From: JACRCG01 sp964524835
GTDB lineage: Bacteria; Desulfobacterota; Desulfuromonadia; Geobacterales; Pseudopelobacteraceae
Length of the DNA stretch: 64,000 bases
Assembly: GCA_964524835.1 (NCBI GenBank)
Contig: CAZGEG010000019.1
Coordinates: 29,652-93,651, forward strand
Reading direction: 5' to 3'
The notes under the pieces are model-generated. The model was not told the origin of the DNA. It searched no databases and saw nothing but the letters and a program-made list of their open reading frames with translations. Made by a program: the position numbers and the translations under genes. Below, piece by piece: positions 26,241-35,799 of the stretch (position 1 is the stretch's first letter; each line of letters begins with the position of its first letter).

Positions 26241-26615
26241 TTGGAACAGGGATATAAAAGAATACTGGTGGTGGATGATGAGGAAAATGCCCGTGTGGCT
26301 CTCTCCAAAATCCTTACTCATGACGGCTATGAAGTATCGTCGGCCGGAAACGGGGTGGAGGCTCTCAACTATCTGCGAAGCAAGGATGTAGAGCTGATCA
26401 TTACTGATCTCAATATGCCGGAGATGAACGGACTGATGTTTTTGCGCGAACTGAACCGAAGCCATCCTGCCAGCAACGTCATCATGATCACCGCCTACGG
26501 AGAAGTTGAGTCATATCTCGAAGCCATGACGCTGGGTGCTTTTGAATACATCAACAAGCCGGTCAAATATGATGAGCTCAAGAAAGTCATCAACAAGATT
26601 TTCAAAACCGCCTGA
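26241..26615 (+). CDS. Single-domain response regulator
   Basis: A CheY-like receiver of about 125 residues: RILVVDDEE for the acidic pocket, LIITDLNMPEM with the phosphorylated Asp, MITAYGE with the Thr, and YINKPVKYDEL with the Lys. No output domain is present. The start is most likely TTG 26241, preceded by AGGAG at 7 bases; upstream in-frame codons would add a non-family extension. It lies before a universal stress protein and a kinase, so it may be a relay partner. Confidence 0.85.
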   Translation: MEQGYKRILVVDDEENARVALSKILTHDGYEVSSAGNGVEALNYLRSKDVELIITDLNMPEMNGLMFLRELNRSHPASNVIMITAYGEVESYLEAMTLGAFEYINKPVKYDELKKVINKIFKTA

Positions 26616-26644
26616 ACAGACGCAATCCAATAGAGGAGGAGTAC

Positions 26645-27094
26645 ATGAAACCGTTTACAAAAATTTTAACCGCTGTCGATTTTTCAGAAAATTCCGAATG
26701 TGCATTTGACTACGCCCTGACCCTGGCGACCCAATTCAATGCCGAACTTATCATTATTCACGTCATCAATGAACCGGTTGATCTGCGCGGATTCTATGTT
26801 CCGCACATCTCTTTCGAGCAGCTTGAAAAAGAGATCGAAGAAAGTGCCGTCAAGATGATGGAAGTATTCTGCAGCACCAAACTGGGGTCCTTTTCAAATT
26901 ACAAGACATCGATCATGACCGGCATCCCGTATGACGAAATCCTGGCGGCTGCCGACAAAAACGAAGCATCCCTGATTGTACTTGGTACACATGGCAGAAC
27001 CGGCCTTGACCGTATTCTTTTCGGCAGCACCGCAGAGCGGGTCGTACGCGCTGCCAGCTGTCCCGTGCTGACGGTCAGGCTCCCGGCAGTGTAG
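26645..27094 (+). CDS. Universal stress protein (UspA family)
   Basis: A 149-residue Usp domain. It opens with KILTAVDFSENSECAFDYAL and ends with GTHGRTGLDRILFGSTAERVVRAASCPVLTVR, which holds the G-x2-G-x9-G(S/T) nucleotide-binding motif of the ATP-binding branch. Usp proteins accumulate under starvation and redox stress. A strong GAGGAGGAG precedes the start. It is placed between two signalling genes and is probably co-transcribed with them. Confidence 0.92.
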   Translation: MKPFTKILTAVDFSENSECAFDYALTLATQFNAELIIIHVINEPVDLRGFYVPHISFEQLEKEIEESAVKMMEVFCSTKLGSFSNYKTSIMTGIPYDEILAAADKNEASLIVLGTHGRTGLDRILFGSTAERVVRAASCPVLTVRLPAV

Positions 27095-27134
27095 CGGTGA
27101 ATCCGGCACGATCCATGATGAGAACTGTCCCCAC

Positions 27135-28325
27135 ATGTTGACAGAACCGGGAGCCCTCGACCGGAAAACTTCTGTAGTCATTATCGATGACGACAGAAAC
27201 ATCCTTGAACTGACCTCGCTGATACTTTCAAAGAACGGATTTCAACCATATATTGCCGATCGCGCCCACGAAGGATTTGAGCTTATATCCAGCCATTCTC
27301 CTGAATTGGTCCTGCTCGATTACATGATGCCGGAAATGGACGGTCTCTCTGCACTGCAGCGGATCAAGAGCCGCTTTCCTGACACGTATGTCGTGATGCT
27401 CACCGGCAAGGGGAGCGAAGAGGTCGCCGTTGAACTGATGAAGAACGGCGCTTCCGAGTATATTCTCAAGCCCTTTAATAATCGCAATCTGGTTGAACGG
27501 CTGGAGAATGTGCTGAGAATCCGGGAAATAGAGCTTCACAACCGGGAATTGCAGAAACAGCAGGAACAGCTTCTTTTTGAGATTGAACAGTGGAACCAGG
27601 ACCTTCAGAAGCGGGTGCGCGAAAAATCCGCTGCGCTTCAGGATGCACAGGAAGAGATCGTCCAGTCTGAAAAACTTGCGGCGATGGGATATCTCTCAGC
27701 CGGCATGGCGCATGAAATCCGCAATCCGCTCAATTCCATCTCCCTGTTTGTCCAGCTGATGCGGCAGACAACGGTTGAGCCTGACCAGCTTGAGCACCAG
27801 GCGAAAATCCTGAAGGAGGTCGACCGGATAGATTCCATTATCCGGAAACTGCTGGATGCCTCAAGGAGAACCCGGAACATCTCGTCCAACGTTCAGATCG
27901 ACCAGGTGATCGACAGCGTAATAGAAGCCTTTTCGCCGCAGATTGAAGCCAGGAAAATTCAAGTTGACCGACAGTATCGTTGCGTACCCCCCCCCATAAC
28001 TGCCGACCCGACCGAACTGGAGCAGATCTTCACCAACCTTTTTCTGAATTCGCTGGATGCAATGCCCCGCGGCGGTCTCCTTACGATTGAGGTCACCGAA
28101 AAGAGCGGCCGGGTGATAGTCAAGGTTGGTGACAGCGGCTCCGGCATTGCGGAGGAAGTTCTTCCCTGCATATTCGAACCATTTTACAGTACAAAAAGCC
28201 GCGGCACCGGGATGGGACTTCCGGTTGCCCAGCGAATTGCGCGCATGTACGAAGGGAGCATGGAGGTCGAAACGTCATCACCGGCAGGGACCATATTCCG
28301 CATGGAGTTTCCGGCCTGCGTCTAA
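27135..28325 (+). CDS. Receiver-histidine kinase hybrid
   Basis: A 396-residue protein. Residues 14-130 are a receiver (VVIIDDDRN, LVLLDYMMPEMDG with the phospho-acceptor Asp, MLTGKGS, YILKPFN). A coiled coil follows (about 130-185), then HisKA with H in GMAHEIRNPLNSI, then an HATPase domain with N box (NLFLNSLDAM), VGDSGSGI and GTGMGLPVAQRI. There is no membrane segment or extra sensor domain, so the input probably comes by phosphorylation of its own receiver. Confidence 0.92.
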   Translation: MLTEPGALDRKTSVVIIDDDRNILELTSLILSKNGFQPYIADRAHEGFELISSHSPELVLLDYMMPEMDGLSALQRIKSRFPDTYVVMLTGKGSEEVAVELMKNGASEYILKPFNNRNLVERLENVLRIREIELHNRELQKQQEQLLFEIEQWNQDLQKRVREKSAALQDAQEEIVQSEKLAAMGYLSAGMAHEIRNPLNSISLFVQLMRQTTVEPDQLEHQAKILKEVDRIDSIIRKLLDASRRTRNISSNVQIDQVIDSVIEAFSPQIEARKIQVDRQYRCVPPPITADPTELEQIFTNLFLNSLDAMPRGGLLTIEVTEKSGRVIVKVGDSGSGIAEEVLPCIFEPFYSTKSRGTGMGLPVAQRIARMYEGSMEVETSSPAGTIFRMEFPACV

Positions 28326-28483
28326 GAACATTCGTCCTTTCTTTTTTCGGCTGAGGTGGTGTAGAATGCCTCAGCTTTCGTCACTACTTCCCGGCCCTGA
28401 TAATCAGGATGTTTGCAGTATCGAAACTTTTTCTGCTGATGAACGCAGAAACCGTTTCTAACGAACTAATAGTGTGCAGCCCC

Positions 28484-28870
28484 ATGCCCCAATCATCCAG
28501 AAAAATACTCATCATCGATGATGACCCTTTTTTCCTGAAGGTGTTGACCGACGCGTTTAGTGACAGCGGGTTTACCGTATTCAACGCCAATGACGGTATT
28601 GAAGGGGTGAAGGTCTATCTTGAATCGCTTCCCGACGCCGTTATCTCCGATCTCGTCATGCCCCGCATGGGGGGAGTCAGCACCTGCATGGAAATCGGAC
28701 GATTGGCCGGGGATACTCCTCCTGTCATCGTGCTGCTGACGTCCATGTTCCAGGAATCTCCCCATGAGCACGACGTCCCGGAAATGGGTGCCAGGTTCCA
28801 TATCCCCAAATCGACCCGTCCGGTCGATATCGTCATCATTATCGAACAGCTTCTTGAGCGGGAACGGTAA
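28484..28870 (+). CDS. Single-domain response regulator
   Basis: A CheY-like receiver (KILIIDDDPFFLK, AVISDLVMPRMGG with the likely phospho-Asp, VLLTSMF, FHIPKST) without output domain. The canonical Lys of the last motif is kept (IPK). The start is uncertain: ATG 28484 gives the plain domain, while ATG 28439 and 28409 would add 15 to 25 residues. It follows the hybrid kinase and may be its target. Confidence 0.8.
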   Translation: MPQSSRKILIIDDDPFFLKVLTDAFSDSGFTVFNANDGIEGVKVYLESLPDAVISDLVMPRMGGVSTCMEIGRLAGDTPPVIVLLTSMFQESPHEHDVPEMGARFHIPKSTRPVDIVIIIEQLLERER

Positions 28871-28886
28871 CAGCAAAGCCGACTGA

Positions 28887-30464
28887 ATGCCATATATCTA
28901 CCGTAACTTATTACTCACCCCCCTTGATCGTGAAGAGGCGCTCCCAGCACTGCTTGCTGCGAAGCTTGCAGTTCCGCCCGCGTCCCTGCATGATATCCGC
29001 ATCATCCGCAAAGGGATAGATGCCCGCAAAAAACCGCACATCAAGCTGGTCTACACACTTTCCTTTTCAGCTGATGAGGTGATCCTTCCGCGCTTGAACA
29101 GCGATCCGGAGCTGGAATGGCAGGACGAAAAAACCGCTCCGATCCAGGCGCCGATACTGTCAAATACTCGCATCGTCATCGTCGGTTCCGGTCCTGCCGG
29201 ACTGTTTGCCGCCATTCGACTGGCAGGCTACGGCCTGACGGCGACGATTATCGAACGGGGTGAACCTGTGGAACAGCGTGCGCTGACCGTGCAGCGCTTC
29301 TGGAAAGACGGCATTCTTGATCCTGAGTCCAATGTCCAGTTCGGCGAGGGAGGAGCGGGGACTTTTTCAGACGGCAAACTTACCTGCCGCTCCAAAGACC
29401 CTCTGGTTCCGTGGGTACTGGAACAATTTGCCGCCTTTGGCGCCCCGCCTGAGCTGCGTTATCTTGCCAAGCCGCATATCGGCACTGACCGACTGAGGAA
29501 TGTGATCGGCGCAATCCGGAGGGAACTTATTGACAAGGGGTTTACGTTCCGCTTCGGCTGCCGCATGACCGATCTGGTCATTAAGGATGGCCGGGTCACA
29601 GCAGCTGTCCTGAATGATGCCGAGGAAATAGCGTGCGACCATCTGATTCTGGCGAGTGGGCACAGTGCCAGGGATACCTTTGCAATGCTGGAACGGCGGA
29701 ACGTCCCGATGCAACGAAAGCCGTTCGCAATGGGGCTCAGGGTAGAGCATCCTCAGGAACTGATAAACCGGATCCAGTATGGCGCCGGGAAGCAGCCGAA
29801 TCTGCCGGCGGCTGACTACGCCGTCGCCTGGAACAACCGCTCCAGCGGACGCAGCGCCTATTCCTTCTGCATGTGCCCGGGAGGTGTAGTGGTCGGCGGG
29901 GCTTCGGAGGAGGGGGGAGTAGTTACCAACGGCATGAGCGGACAGCTGCGCAACTCCCCGTACGCCAACAGCGCTCTGGTGGTCAATGTCCGGGAAGAAG
30001 ACTTTGACGGCCCAGGTGCGCTGGCAGGGGTGCGGCTGCAGCGCAGGTGGGAGCAGCGGGCATATGAACAGGGAGGAGGCGGCTTCCGGGCCCCGGCCCA
30101 GAACCTGCTCGACTTTTTACGCCTTCCGGGGAAAGGGGTAGCCAGATCGAGCTACCGTCCCGGCATCCGCGAGGCGGAGCTGGATACCGTGCTGCCGCGG
30201 TTTATCGTAGACACGCTGCGGGAGGGAATTGTCGATTTTGGACGGAAACTGAGGGGCTTCGTAACCGCCGAAGCGACCCTGATCGGCATTGAGTCCCGCA
30301 CCTCCTCGCCGGTACGGATTCTGCGGGACAGCGGTTTCGAGTCTATCGGCGTCAAAGGCCTGTACCCGGCAGGTGAAGGCGCCGGATATGCCGGCGGCAT
30401 CATGAGTTCCGCCGTGGACGGCATCAAAATCGCGGACAGCATCGCAGGGAGATTGAAAACGTAA
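28887..30464 (+). CDS. FAD-dependent oxidoreductase (COG2509 type)
   Basis: A 525-residue flavoprotein. After an about 90-residue N-terminal domain comes the dinucleotide-binding motif GSGPAGLFAAIRLAGYG, then FGEGGAGTFSDGKLTCR, LASGHSARDTF and the C-terminal FAD site GLYPAGEGAGYAGGI. This layout is typical of a conserved family of uncharacterised FAD proteins. The reaction is not known. A strong terminator follows at once. Confidence 0.85.
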   Translation: MPYIYRNLLLTPLDREEALPALLAAKLAVPPASLHDIRIIRKGIDARKKPHIKLVYTLSFSADEVILPRLNSDPELEWQDEKTAPIQAPILSNTRIVIVGSGPAGLFAAIRLAGYGLTATIIERGEPVEQRALTVQRFWKDGILDPESNVQFGEGGAGTFSDGKLTCRSKDPLVPWVLEQFAAFGAPPELRYLAKPHIGTDRLRNVIGAIRRELIDKGFTFRFGCRMTDLVIKDGRVTAAVLNDAEEIACDHLILASGHSARDTFAMLERRNVPMQRKPFAMGLRVEHPQELINRIQYGAGKQPNLPAADYAVAWNNRSSGRSAYSFCMCPGGVVVGGASEEGGVVTNGMSGQLRNSPYANSALVVNVREEDFDGPGALAGVRLQRRWEQRAYEQGGGGFRAPAQNLLDFLRLPGKGVARSSYRPGIREAELDTVLPRFIVDTLREGIVDFGRKLRGFVTAEATLIGIESRTSSPVRILRDSGFESIGVKGLYPAGEGAGYAGGIMSSAVDGIKIADSIAGRLKT

Positions 30465-30492
30465 CCCCTCCAATTCTGGAGGGGTTATATAT
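30462..30492. terminator. Terminator between the flavoprotein and hemerythrin genes
   Basis: A perfect 11-base stem (TAACCCCTCCA / TGGAGGGGTTA) with loop ATTC overlaps the flavoprotein stop codon and is followed by TATATATTT. It separates convergent genes and could act on both strands. Confidence 0.8.
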
Positions 30493-30528
30493 TTCCTCTG
30501 TTAAGGAGCCTCAGGGAGCGAAAGGGGG

Positions 30529-30933
30529 TTAGTTTTCCGCCTGCCGGTGGATAAACCTGCTGTATCCCTGATCGGTCCCCTTTATGTGGCAGACCAGCCA
30601 GTCTACCAGAAAATCCAGGACGCTCTTCCCCATTTCGTGACCGTCGATGTAGTCGACCTGGATTTCACGCAGTCGAGACACGAACTGGTCATGCTCCTTG
30701 CGGTGAGCCGCCAGACCTGGATAGTTGCAGGAGAGCATCAGGCGCTCCTCTTCGCTGAAATGTTCCGTCACGTAGGTAATCAGCTTCCAGATCACCTCTC
30801 CAACCGCTTCAGCTCCGTCCCCGTTTTTGATTGCGCCATTAAGCGTATCAATCCAGACGAAGAGAGCCTTGTGTTGACTGTCAATAGTCGGAATACCGAG
30901 CGCAATGCTGTCGTCCCATTCAAAGATTGCCAT
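30529..30933 (-). CDS. Bacteriohemerythrin
   Basis: A 134-residue O2-binding di-iron protein of the McHr type. The ligand pattern is complete: H in TIDSQHKALF, H and E in VTEHFSEEERLM, H in AAHRKEHDQF with a second H, and H with D in CHIKGTDQGY. In anaerobes it is proposed to store or sense O2. It is a single soluble domain without fusion to a chemoreceptor. It stands alone, between a terminator and the M16 genes. Confidence 0.95.
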   Translation of the reverse strand: MAIFEWDDSIALGIPTIDSQHKALFVWIDTLNGAIKNGDGAEAVGEVIWKLITYVTEHFSEEERLMLSCNYPGLAAHRKEHDQFVSRLREIQVDYIDGHEMGKSVLDFLVDWLVCHIKGTDQGYSRFIHRQAEN

Positions 30934-30985
30934 TCCTGTTCACCTCATCAGTAAGTATAAGAAAATTTATAGCGTATCCTGTGTA

Positions 30986-32416
30986 TCAGGGTATGGGAAT
31001 ATTCAGCTTCAGGTCCAGTTCGCGCACTATCCCCAGCGATGAAAGCGGCTGGTCGAACTTGTCCGCATCACCGACAACTACCAGCTTGAACGCGTCCGGT
31101 TGCAGGTATTTCCGGGCGGCATTCAGAATGTCCGTTTTAGTTACCTTGGCAATATTGTCACGGTACTGTTCAAGGTAACCGTCGGGATAACTGTAATACT
31201 CGAGCCGGGCCCGCTGGGTTACAATCGAAGCCGGACTGGTGAAACCGAACATGAACGAGTTGATCATGTATTCCCGAGCGGCATTCAGTTCGCCGTCGCT
31301 GACCGGCTCTTTCGTCATGCCGGTGATAATATTTTTCATCAGGTTGATTGCTTTGGCGGTCGATTCGGCCTTGGTTTCAGTCTCGGCAACAAAACTGCCG
31401 GTAAAACGGCGTCCGATATCGAAATGGCTGCCGACACTGTACGCCAGTCCCTGATTGGTGCGGATCTCCATCGTCAGGCGTGACGTGAAACTCCCCCCCA
31501 GGATGTAGTCCAGGAGGCGCACGGCGTAGATATCAGGATTATCTTTTGTGAGCCCCAGGTGTCCCATGCGGATGACGGTCTGATTGACATCTTTTTTGCC
31601 GTAGAGAACCTCCCCCAGAAACAGCTGTTTCGGCTGGGGAATCTCCGGAATGGTCAATACGTTGAGATTTTTCTCCAGTCTGAAGGCCGAGTTCAGCTCT
31701 TTGAGCAGTGCCGTTCGATCGAAATCACCCGAGACCGCGAGTATCATGTTGTCGAGCCGGTAATAGCGACGGTGAAAGTCGGCAAGATCCTGACGGGAGA
31801 TGGAGCTGATCGACTCAAAGGTCGCTATTTCTCCCAGGGGGTGGCCGGCATAAATGGCCCGATTGATCTCGCGCCTGGCGATCTCCTTGGGATCGTCATT
31901 CTGCCTCCGCAAGCTTTCAATCGACTGCCTGCGGAAAATCTCCACCCGTTTATCGCTGAAATCGGGGCGGAGCAGGACATCGCTGAAAATCTGCAGTGTC
32001 CGGCTGAAATTCTTTTTGAGGGTGGTCAGTGAAACCGTACCCATGTCGCTGCCGATGCCGCTTTCGACGGCGGAAGCCATGAACTCGAGCTCGTCATCCA
32101 TCGCTTCCGGGGCCATGCCTCCGGCTCCGCCGCTGCGCATCACACTGCCGACCATGCCGGACAGACCGGCTTTCGCGGCAGGTTCATAGACCGATCCGAC
32201 CCGTACCATGGCGGTCATGTTGATGATCGGCAGTTCGGTGTCGCGCAGCAGGTAGACCGGCATCCCGCACTCCAGGACGACCCGTTCGGCAACCGGGATC
32301 TGAAAGTTCAATTCGGGGAATGTCATCTTCCGGGGATTTACCAATTGCTGATTAGCGGCACAACCCTGTGCGATCAAGGTGATGAGAAAGCAGACCGTGA
32401 GAATAAAGCGTCTCAT
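30986..32416 (-). CDS. M16-family protein lacking the zinc motif
   Basis: A 476-residue exported lipoprotein-like chain (lipobox near AQGCAAN). It has the M16 fold but no HxxEH: the equivalent position reads GLSGMVGSVM, so zinc cannot be bound in the usual way. It keeps the C-terminal M16 landmarks (LGGSFTSRLTMEIRTNQGLAYSVGS). This is the usual non-catalytic partner of the gene upstream, and the ATGA overlap between the two fits formation of a heterodimer in the periplasm. Confidence 0.88.
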   Translation of the reverse strand: MRRFILTVCFLITLIAQGCAANQQLVNPRKMTFPELNFQIPVAERVVLECGMPVYLLRDTELPIINMTAMVRVGSVYEPAAKAGLSGMVGSVMRSGGAGGMAPEAMDDELEFMASAVESGIGSDMGTVSLTTLKKNFSRTLQIFSDVLLRPDFSDKRVEIFRRQSIESLRRQNDDPKEIARREINRAIYAGHPLGEIATFESISSISRQDLADFHRRYYRLDNMILAVSGDFDRTALLKELNSAFRLEKNLNVLTIPEIPQPKQLFLGEVLYGKKDVNQTVIRMGHLGLTKDNPDIYAVRLLDYILGGSFTSRLTMEIRTNQGLAYSVGSHFDIGRRFTGSFVAETETKAESTAKAINLMKNIITGMTKEPVSDGELNAAREYMINSFMFGFTSPASIVTQRARLEYYSYPDGYLEQYRDNIAKVTKTDILNAARKYLQPDAFKLVVVGDADKFDQPLSSLGIVRELDLKLNIPIP

Positions 32417-33897
32417 TTGTCACCCCCTTTTTTGGTGATAAATCCAACGGTGCGGTTCTCGCGGGTGAAGTAGGTGCGGGCTACCCGCTGGATGTCGGCC
32501 GGTGTGACTTTGGCGATCCTGCCGCGATGTTCGGTCATATAGCGCCAGCTGCCGGTCGTTGCCTCGTACTCCGTCAGGTTGCGTGCCAGACCGCCGTTGG
32601 TGCCCATCCGGCGCGCCTCCTCAAATTCGATCTTGTTGAGAATGCGCTGCAGGTCACGCTCGACGACCGGGGTTGTTTTCAACAACTCCAGTTCAGCCAG
32701 AACGGCATCCTCGACCTCTTTGACCGTATGCGGCGCCCGCGGATTGGCGCTGACGACGAAGAGGTTCGGATAACGGCTTCCCGGCGCGTCGAATGCGCTG
32801 ATATCGGAAGCGATCTGCTTCTCAATAACCAGTCTTTTGTAAAAGCGAGAAGTGCGGCCGCTTCCCAGAATCATGGTGATAACGTCAAATACATAGTCGT
32901 CCGGATCGTTGACGGCAGGCTTGTGGTAACCGATCATTAGCGTCGGTTCGGCCTCGGCTACCAGTTCGATGCGCCGCTCTCCCGCCTGCCTAGGTTCCTG
33001 GGCGGTGACCGGTGGCGGCTCTTTTCCCGGCTTGATCCCACCGAAATAGCGCTCGACCAGGGCGATTGTTTTCTTCGTATCAATATCCCCCACAATCGCT
33101 ACGATCGCGTTGTTGGGTGCATAGTAACTGTGAAAGAACTGCTCGGCCTTGCTCCTGGACAGATTTTCAATATCGGACATCCAGCCGATTGTCGGCTGGC
33201 CGTAGGAATGGGCCAGGAAGGTTGAGGCGACAAACGTTTCCCACAGTTTGCTCTCCGGGTCGGCATCGTAGGACCTGCGGCGCTCCTCCATCACGACCGA
33301 GCGCTCGGTGTAGAATTCCCGCAGCACCGCGTTCTGCAGACGGTCCGATTCGATGGCAGCCCACAGCTCCAGTTTGTTCGAGGGGAGGCTGATCAGATAG
33401 GTCGTGCCGTCGCGGCTGGTAAAGGCGTTATAGCCGGTGCCGCCGTTTTTTGAATACAGTTCGAAAAACTCATCTTTTATGACGTATTTCGACGCATCAG
33501 CTTCCAGTGCCGCCAGCTGCTTCTCCAATCCGGCAATTTTCACCGGGTCGGCTTTGCCGCGCCGCGCCTTCTCGGCTGTCAACTCCTGGGCGACAACCTC
33601 AATTTTATCCAGGATCGGTTTTTCGGCAGCGTAATCCTTTGTCCCGAGCGTGGTCGTCCCCTTGAAGAGCATATGTTCCAGCAGGTGGGCAATCCCGCGT
33701 TCATCGCTGCGCTCATCGACGCTCCCGACTCTGAAGCGGATCCAGGCCGAGACCGTTGGCGAGGTATGCCGCTCCACCATCAGCAGCTTCATGCCGTTTT
33801 TCATCGTGTGCTCCACAACCTTCTCTTCAAGGGTTGCGGCCTGTATGCCTGTCGCACACGCTGCCAGCAGCGTAATTACGAGCAAGATCTTCTTCAT
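32413..33897 (-). CDS. M16-family zinc peptidase (catalytic subunit)
   Basis: A 494-residue secreted protein with a signal peptide (cut near GIQAA) and the inverted zinc motif H-L-L-E-H (AHLLEHMLFKGT), with the distal glutamate expected about 75 residues later. It pairs with the non-catalytic gene that follows by an ATGA overlap. The pair probably degrades peptides in the periplasm. It lies at the end of the Mla-type operon. Confidence 0.92.
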   Translation of the reverse strand: MKKILLVITLLAACATGIQAATLEEKVVEHTMKNGMKLLMVERHTSPTVSAWIRFRVGSVDERSDERGIAHLLEHMLFKGTTTLGTKDYAAEKPILDKIEVVAQELTAEKARRGKADPVKIAGLEKQLAALEADASKYVIKDEFFELYSKNGGTGYNAFTSRDGTTYLISLPSNKLELWAAIESDRLQNAVLREFYTERSVVMEERRRSYDADPESKLWETFVASTFLAHSYGQPTIGWMSDIENLSRSKAEQFFHSYYAPNNAIVAIVGDIDTKKTIALVERYFGGIKPGKEPPPVTAQEPRQAGERRIELVAEAEPTLMIGYHKPAVNDPDDYVFDVITMILGSGRTSRFYKRLVIEKQIASDISAFDAPGSRYPNLFVVSANPRAPHTVKEVEDAVLAELELLKTTPVVERDLQRILNKIEFEEARRMGTNGGLARNLTEYEATTGSWRYMTEHRGRIAKVTPADIQRVARTYFTRENRTVGFITKKGGDK

Positions 33898-33911
33898 ATC
33901 CCGTACTCCCG

Positions 33912-34994
33912 TTAAAAAACTGAAAATTTGATATATTTACGCGGGTCTTGCTTGAAATCCTTTACCAGCGCATCCAGGTCGTCGACCATTTTGTTCATTT
34001 TGTCATAGAGCGCCCTGTCGCTCACCAGCCTCCCTGCGGTACCGTCTCCCCCCCTGACCTGTGCCGTCACCTCTTCGATCGCCTTGACCGAAGCTTCGGC
34101 TCTGGTAAGGAGAGAAATCCCCTTGTCATAAAACTCCCGGTCGTTAAGCAGCAGACCGACCGTCCCCTCTTTTGATGTGATTTTCCTGTTCAGATCACGG
34201 ACATCATCGGCTGCCTGGATACTCTTGTCAGCCAGTGCCGTCAGCTTCGTGTAGAGTGATTTGTCGTAGATCAGCTTGTTCAGCGTGCCTTCAGAGGACT
34301 GGATGTCCTGCAGCGTCCGGTCGGCGCGGTTGAGAATGCTGATCAGCTTGTTGTAAGGCTCCGGGTCGCGGTTGAGTCTGCCAAGAGTCCCTTCGCCGCG
34401 GTTTATCGTGATGACCAGAGCTTTCATTTCAACGGCCAGTCGCGCGACATTGCTGTAGAGCGTCTCGTCCTTGTTGAGTTTCCCCAGGGTTCCCTTCCCC
34501 TTGTCGATGTTGTCGATGATCCCGTTGACCTTGTCAAAGGTGTCGCCCGCCTTCTGAATGACATCGTCCAGCTTGGCAACCGCAGTCCCCTGCAGAACGG
34601 CAGGTGGCTTGTCGGAGTAGCTCTTTGACGGGAGTATGTCGACATATTTTTCACCCATCAGCCCGCGGGTCTTGATCGACACCCTCGAATCGCTGCCGAT
34701 TTTTTTCAGGGCATCGGTATCGACTTCGATATCGATACTGACCTCATTGCTGTTCTTCGGATCGGCAAACAGGATGTCGGTGACGAGGCCGACGTCCACC
34801 CCCGCCAGCCAGACCGGAGCGCCGACTTTCAAGCCGACAACATCGCTCATGACGACCCGGAGGGAACCCTTGTTGACGAACATCTTGGTTTTTTGTCCCA
34901 TCAGCAGGACCCCGCCGGCAAAAAAGACCAGCGCCAGAAAGATGAAAACACCCCCCCGCACCTGAGCCCAGCCGATCTGATTACTTCGTTTCAT
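33912..34994 (-). CDS. MlaD-like MCE-domain substrate-binding protein
   Basis: A 360-residue protein: one N-terminal membrane helix, an MCE domain (about 40-125; GLKVGAPVWLAGVDVGLV, TRGLMGEKYVDI), then a long helical tail. The tail holds five spaced copies of a motif GT-x-G/N-x-L-x2-D-x3-Y (from GTLGKLNKDETLY to GTAGRLVSDRALY). MlaD hexamers carry phospholipids between membranes. The gene overlaps the end of the ATPase gene by 14 bases. Confidence 0.9.
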   Translation of the reverse strand: MKRSNQIGWAQVRGGVFIFLALVFFAGGVLLMGQKTKMFVNKGSLRVVMSDVVGLKVGAPVWLAGVDVGLVTDILFADPKNSNEVSIDIEVDTDALKKIGSDSRVSIKTRGLMGEKYVDILPSKSYSDKPPAVLQGTAVAKLDDVIQKAGDTFDKVNGIIDNIDKGKGTLGKLNKDETLYSNVARLAVEMKALVITINRGEGTLGRLNRDPEPYNKLISILNRADRTLQDIQSSEGTLNKLIYDKSLYTKLTALADKSIQAADDVRDLNRKITSKEGTVGLLLNDREFYDKGISLLTRAEASVKAIEEVTAQVRGGDGTAGRLVSDRALYDKMNKMVDDLDALVKDFKQDPRKYIKFSVF

Positions 34995-35799
34995 ATTGTG
35001 CCCGCCTGTTCCTGTCTTCTTGCCGTCTTTCGTCGGTTATCTGAATGTCATAAAACAGCGACGAGTCTGTCGGTCCCAGAAACTCGCGCACTTCCGGAAT
35101 GCTGCTGGACTTCATCTCCGCTTCACCCCCCTCGAATAGCATGCGCGCTTTATGCAGAAAGGTGAAGCGCTGGGAGGTGGCGAAGGCGGTGGCCAGATCG
35201 TGAGTGACCATCAGCGTCGTCTTCCCCTCTGCCTGCAGCCGCAGCATCAGGTTGCAGATGTTATAGACCCCGATCGGATCAAGTCCGGTGGTCGGTTCGT
35301 CAAAGAAGATATAATCCGGGTCGGCCGCCAGGGCGCGGGCTATGGCTACCCGTTTTTTCATGCCGCCCGACAGTTCGGACGGGTACAGGTTCAGGGCCGC
35401 TTCCACGCCCACGAAGCGGAGTTTTTCGAGTACAACCCCCGATATTTCGGCCTGGGAAAGCCGCCCCTCCTCGAACAGGCGATAGCCGACATTCTCCCCG
35501 ACCGTCATCGAATCAAACAGCGCCCCTCCCTGGAAAACGATTGCGATCCTCTTGCGCTGCTGCATGAAGCTCGATTCCGGCAATCCGGTGATGCGGAGGT
35601 CGCCGATGTAAACCGAGCCGGAATCCGGGACGAGAAGGCCGAGCAGCAGTTTGAGGATGGTCGTCTTCCCGGCGCCGCTGACCCCCAGGATGGTGCGGTT
35701 GACGCCGCGCTCCAGTTGGAAGTCGAAATCCTCCAGGATCTTGCGTCCGCCGACCGAATAACACAATTTTTCCATGCGGATGGAGTCGCTGGAGGTCAT
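34981..35799 (-). CDS. MlaF-like ABC transporter ATPase
   Basis: An ATPase of the lipid-transport MlaFE type. Walker A is GVSGAGKTT, signature LSGGM, Walker B IFFDEPTTGLD, and the H-loop is VTHDL. With MlaE and MlaD it moves lipids across the envelope. ATG 35799 overlaps the stop of the EVE gene by ATGA; an earlier in-frame start at 35850 would cut into that gene. Confidence 0.92.
   Translation of the reverse strand: MTSSDSIRMEKLCYSVGGRKILEDFDFQLERGVNRTILGVSGAGKTTILKLLLGLLVPDSGSVYIGDLRITGLPESSFMQQRKRIAIVFQGGALFDSMTVGENVGYRLFEEGRLSQAEISGVVLEKLRFVGVEAALNLYPSELSGGMKKRVAIARALAADPDYIFFDEPTTGLDPIGVYNICNLMLRLQAEGKTTLMVTHDLATAFATSQRFTFLHKARMLFEGGEAEMKSSSIPEVREFLGPTDSSLFYDIQITDERRQEDRNRRAQYETK

Noticed and set aside
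30462..30492. Operator for the hemerythrin gene
   Set aside because: The hairpin overlaps the upstream stop codon and lies beyond the hemerythrin stop, on the wrong side for control of that gene.
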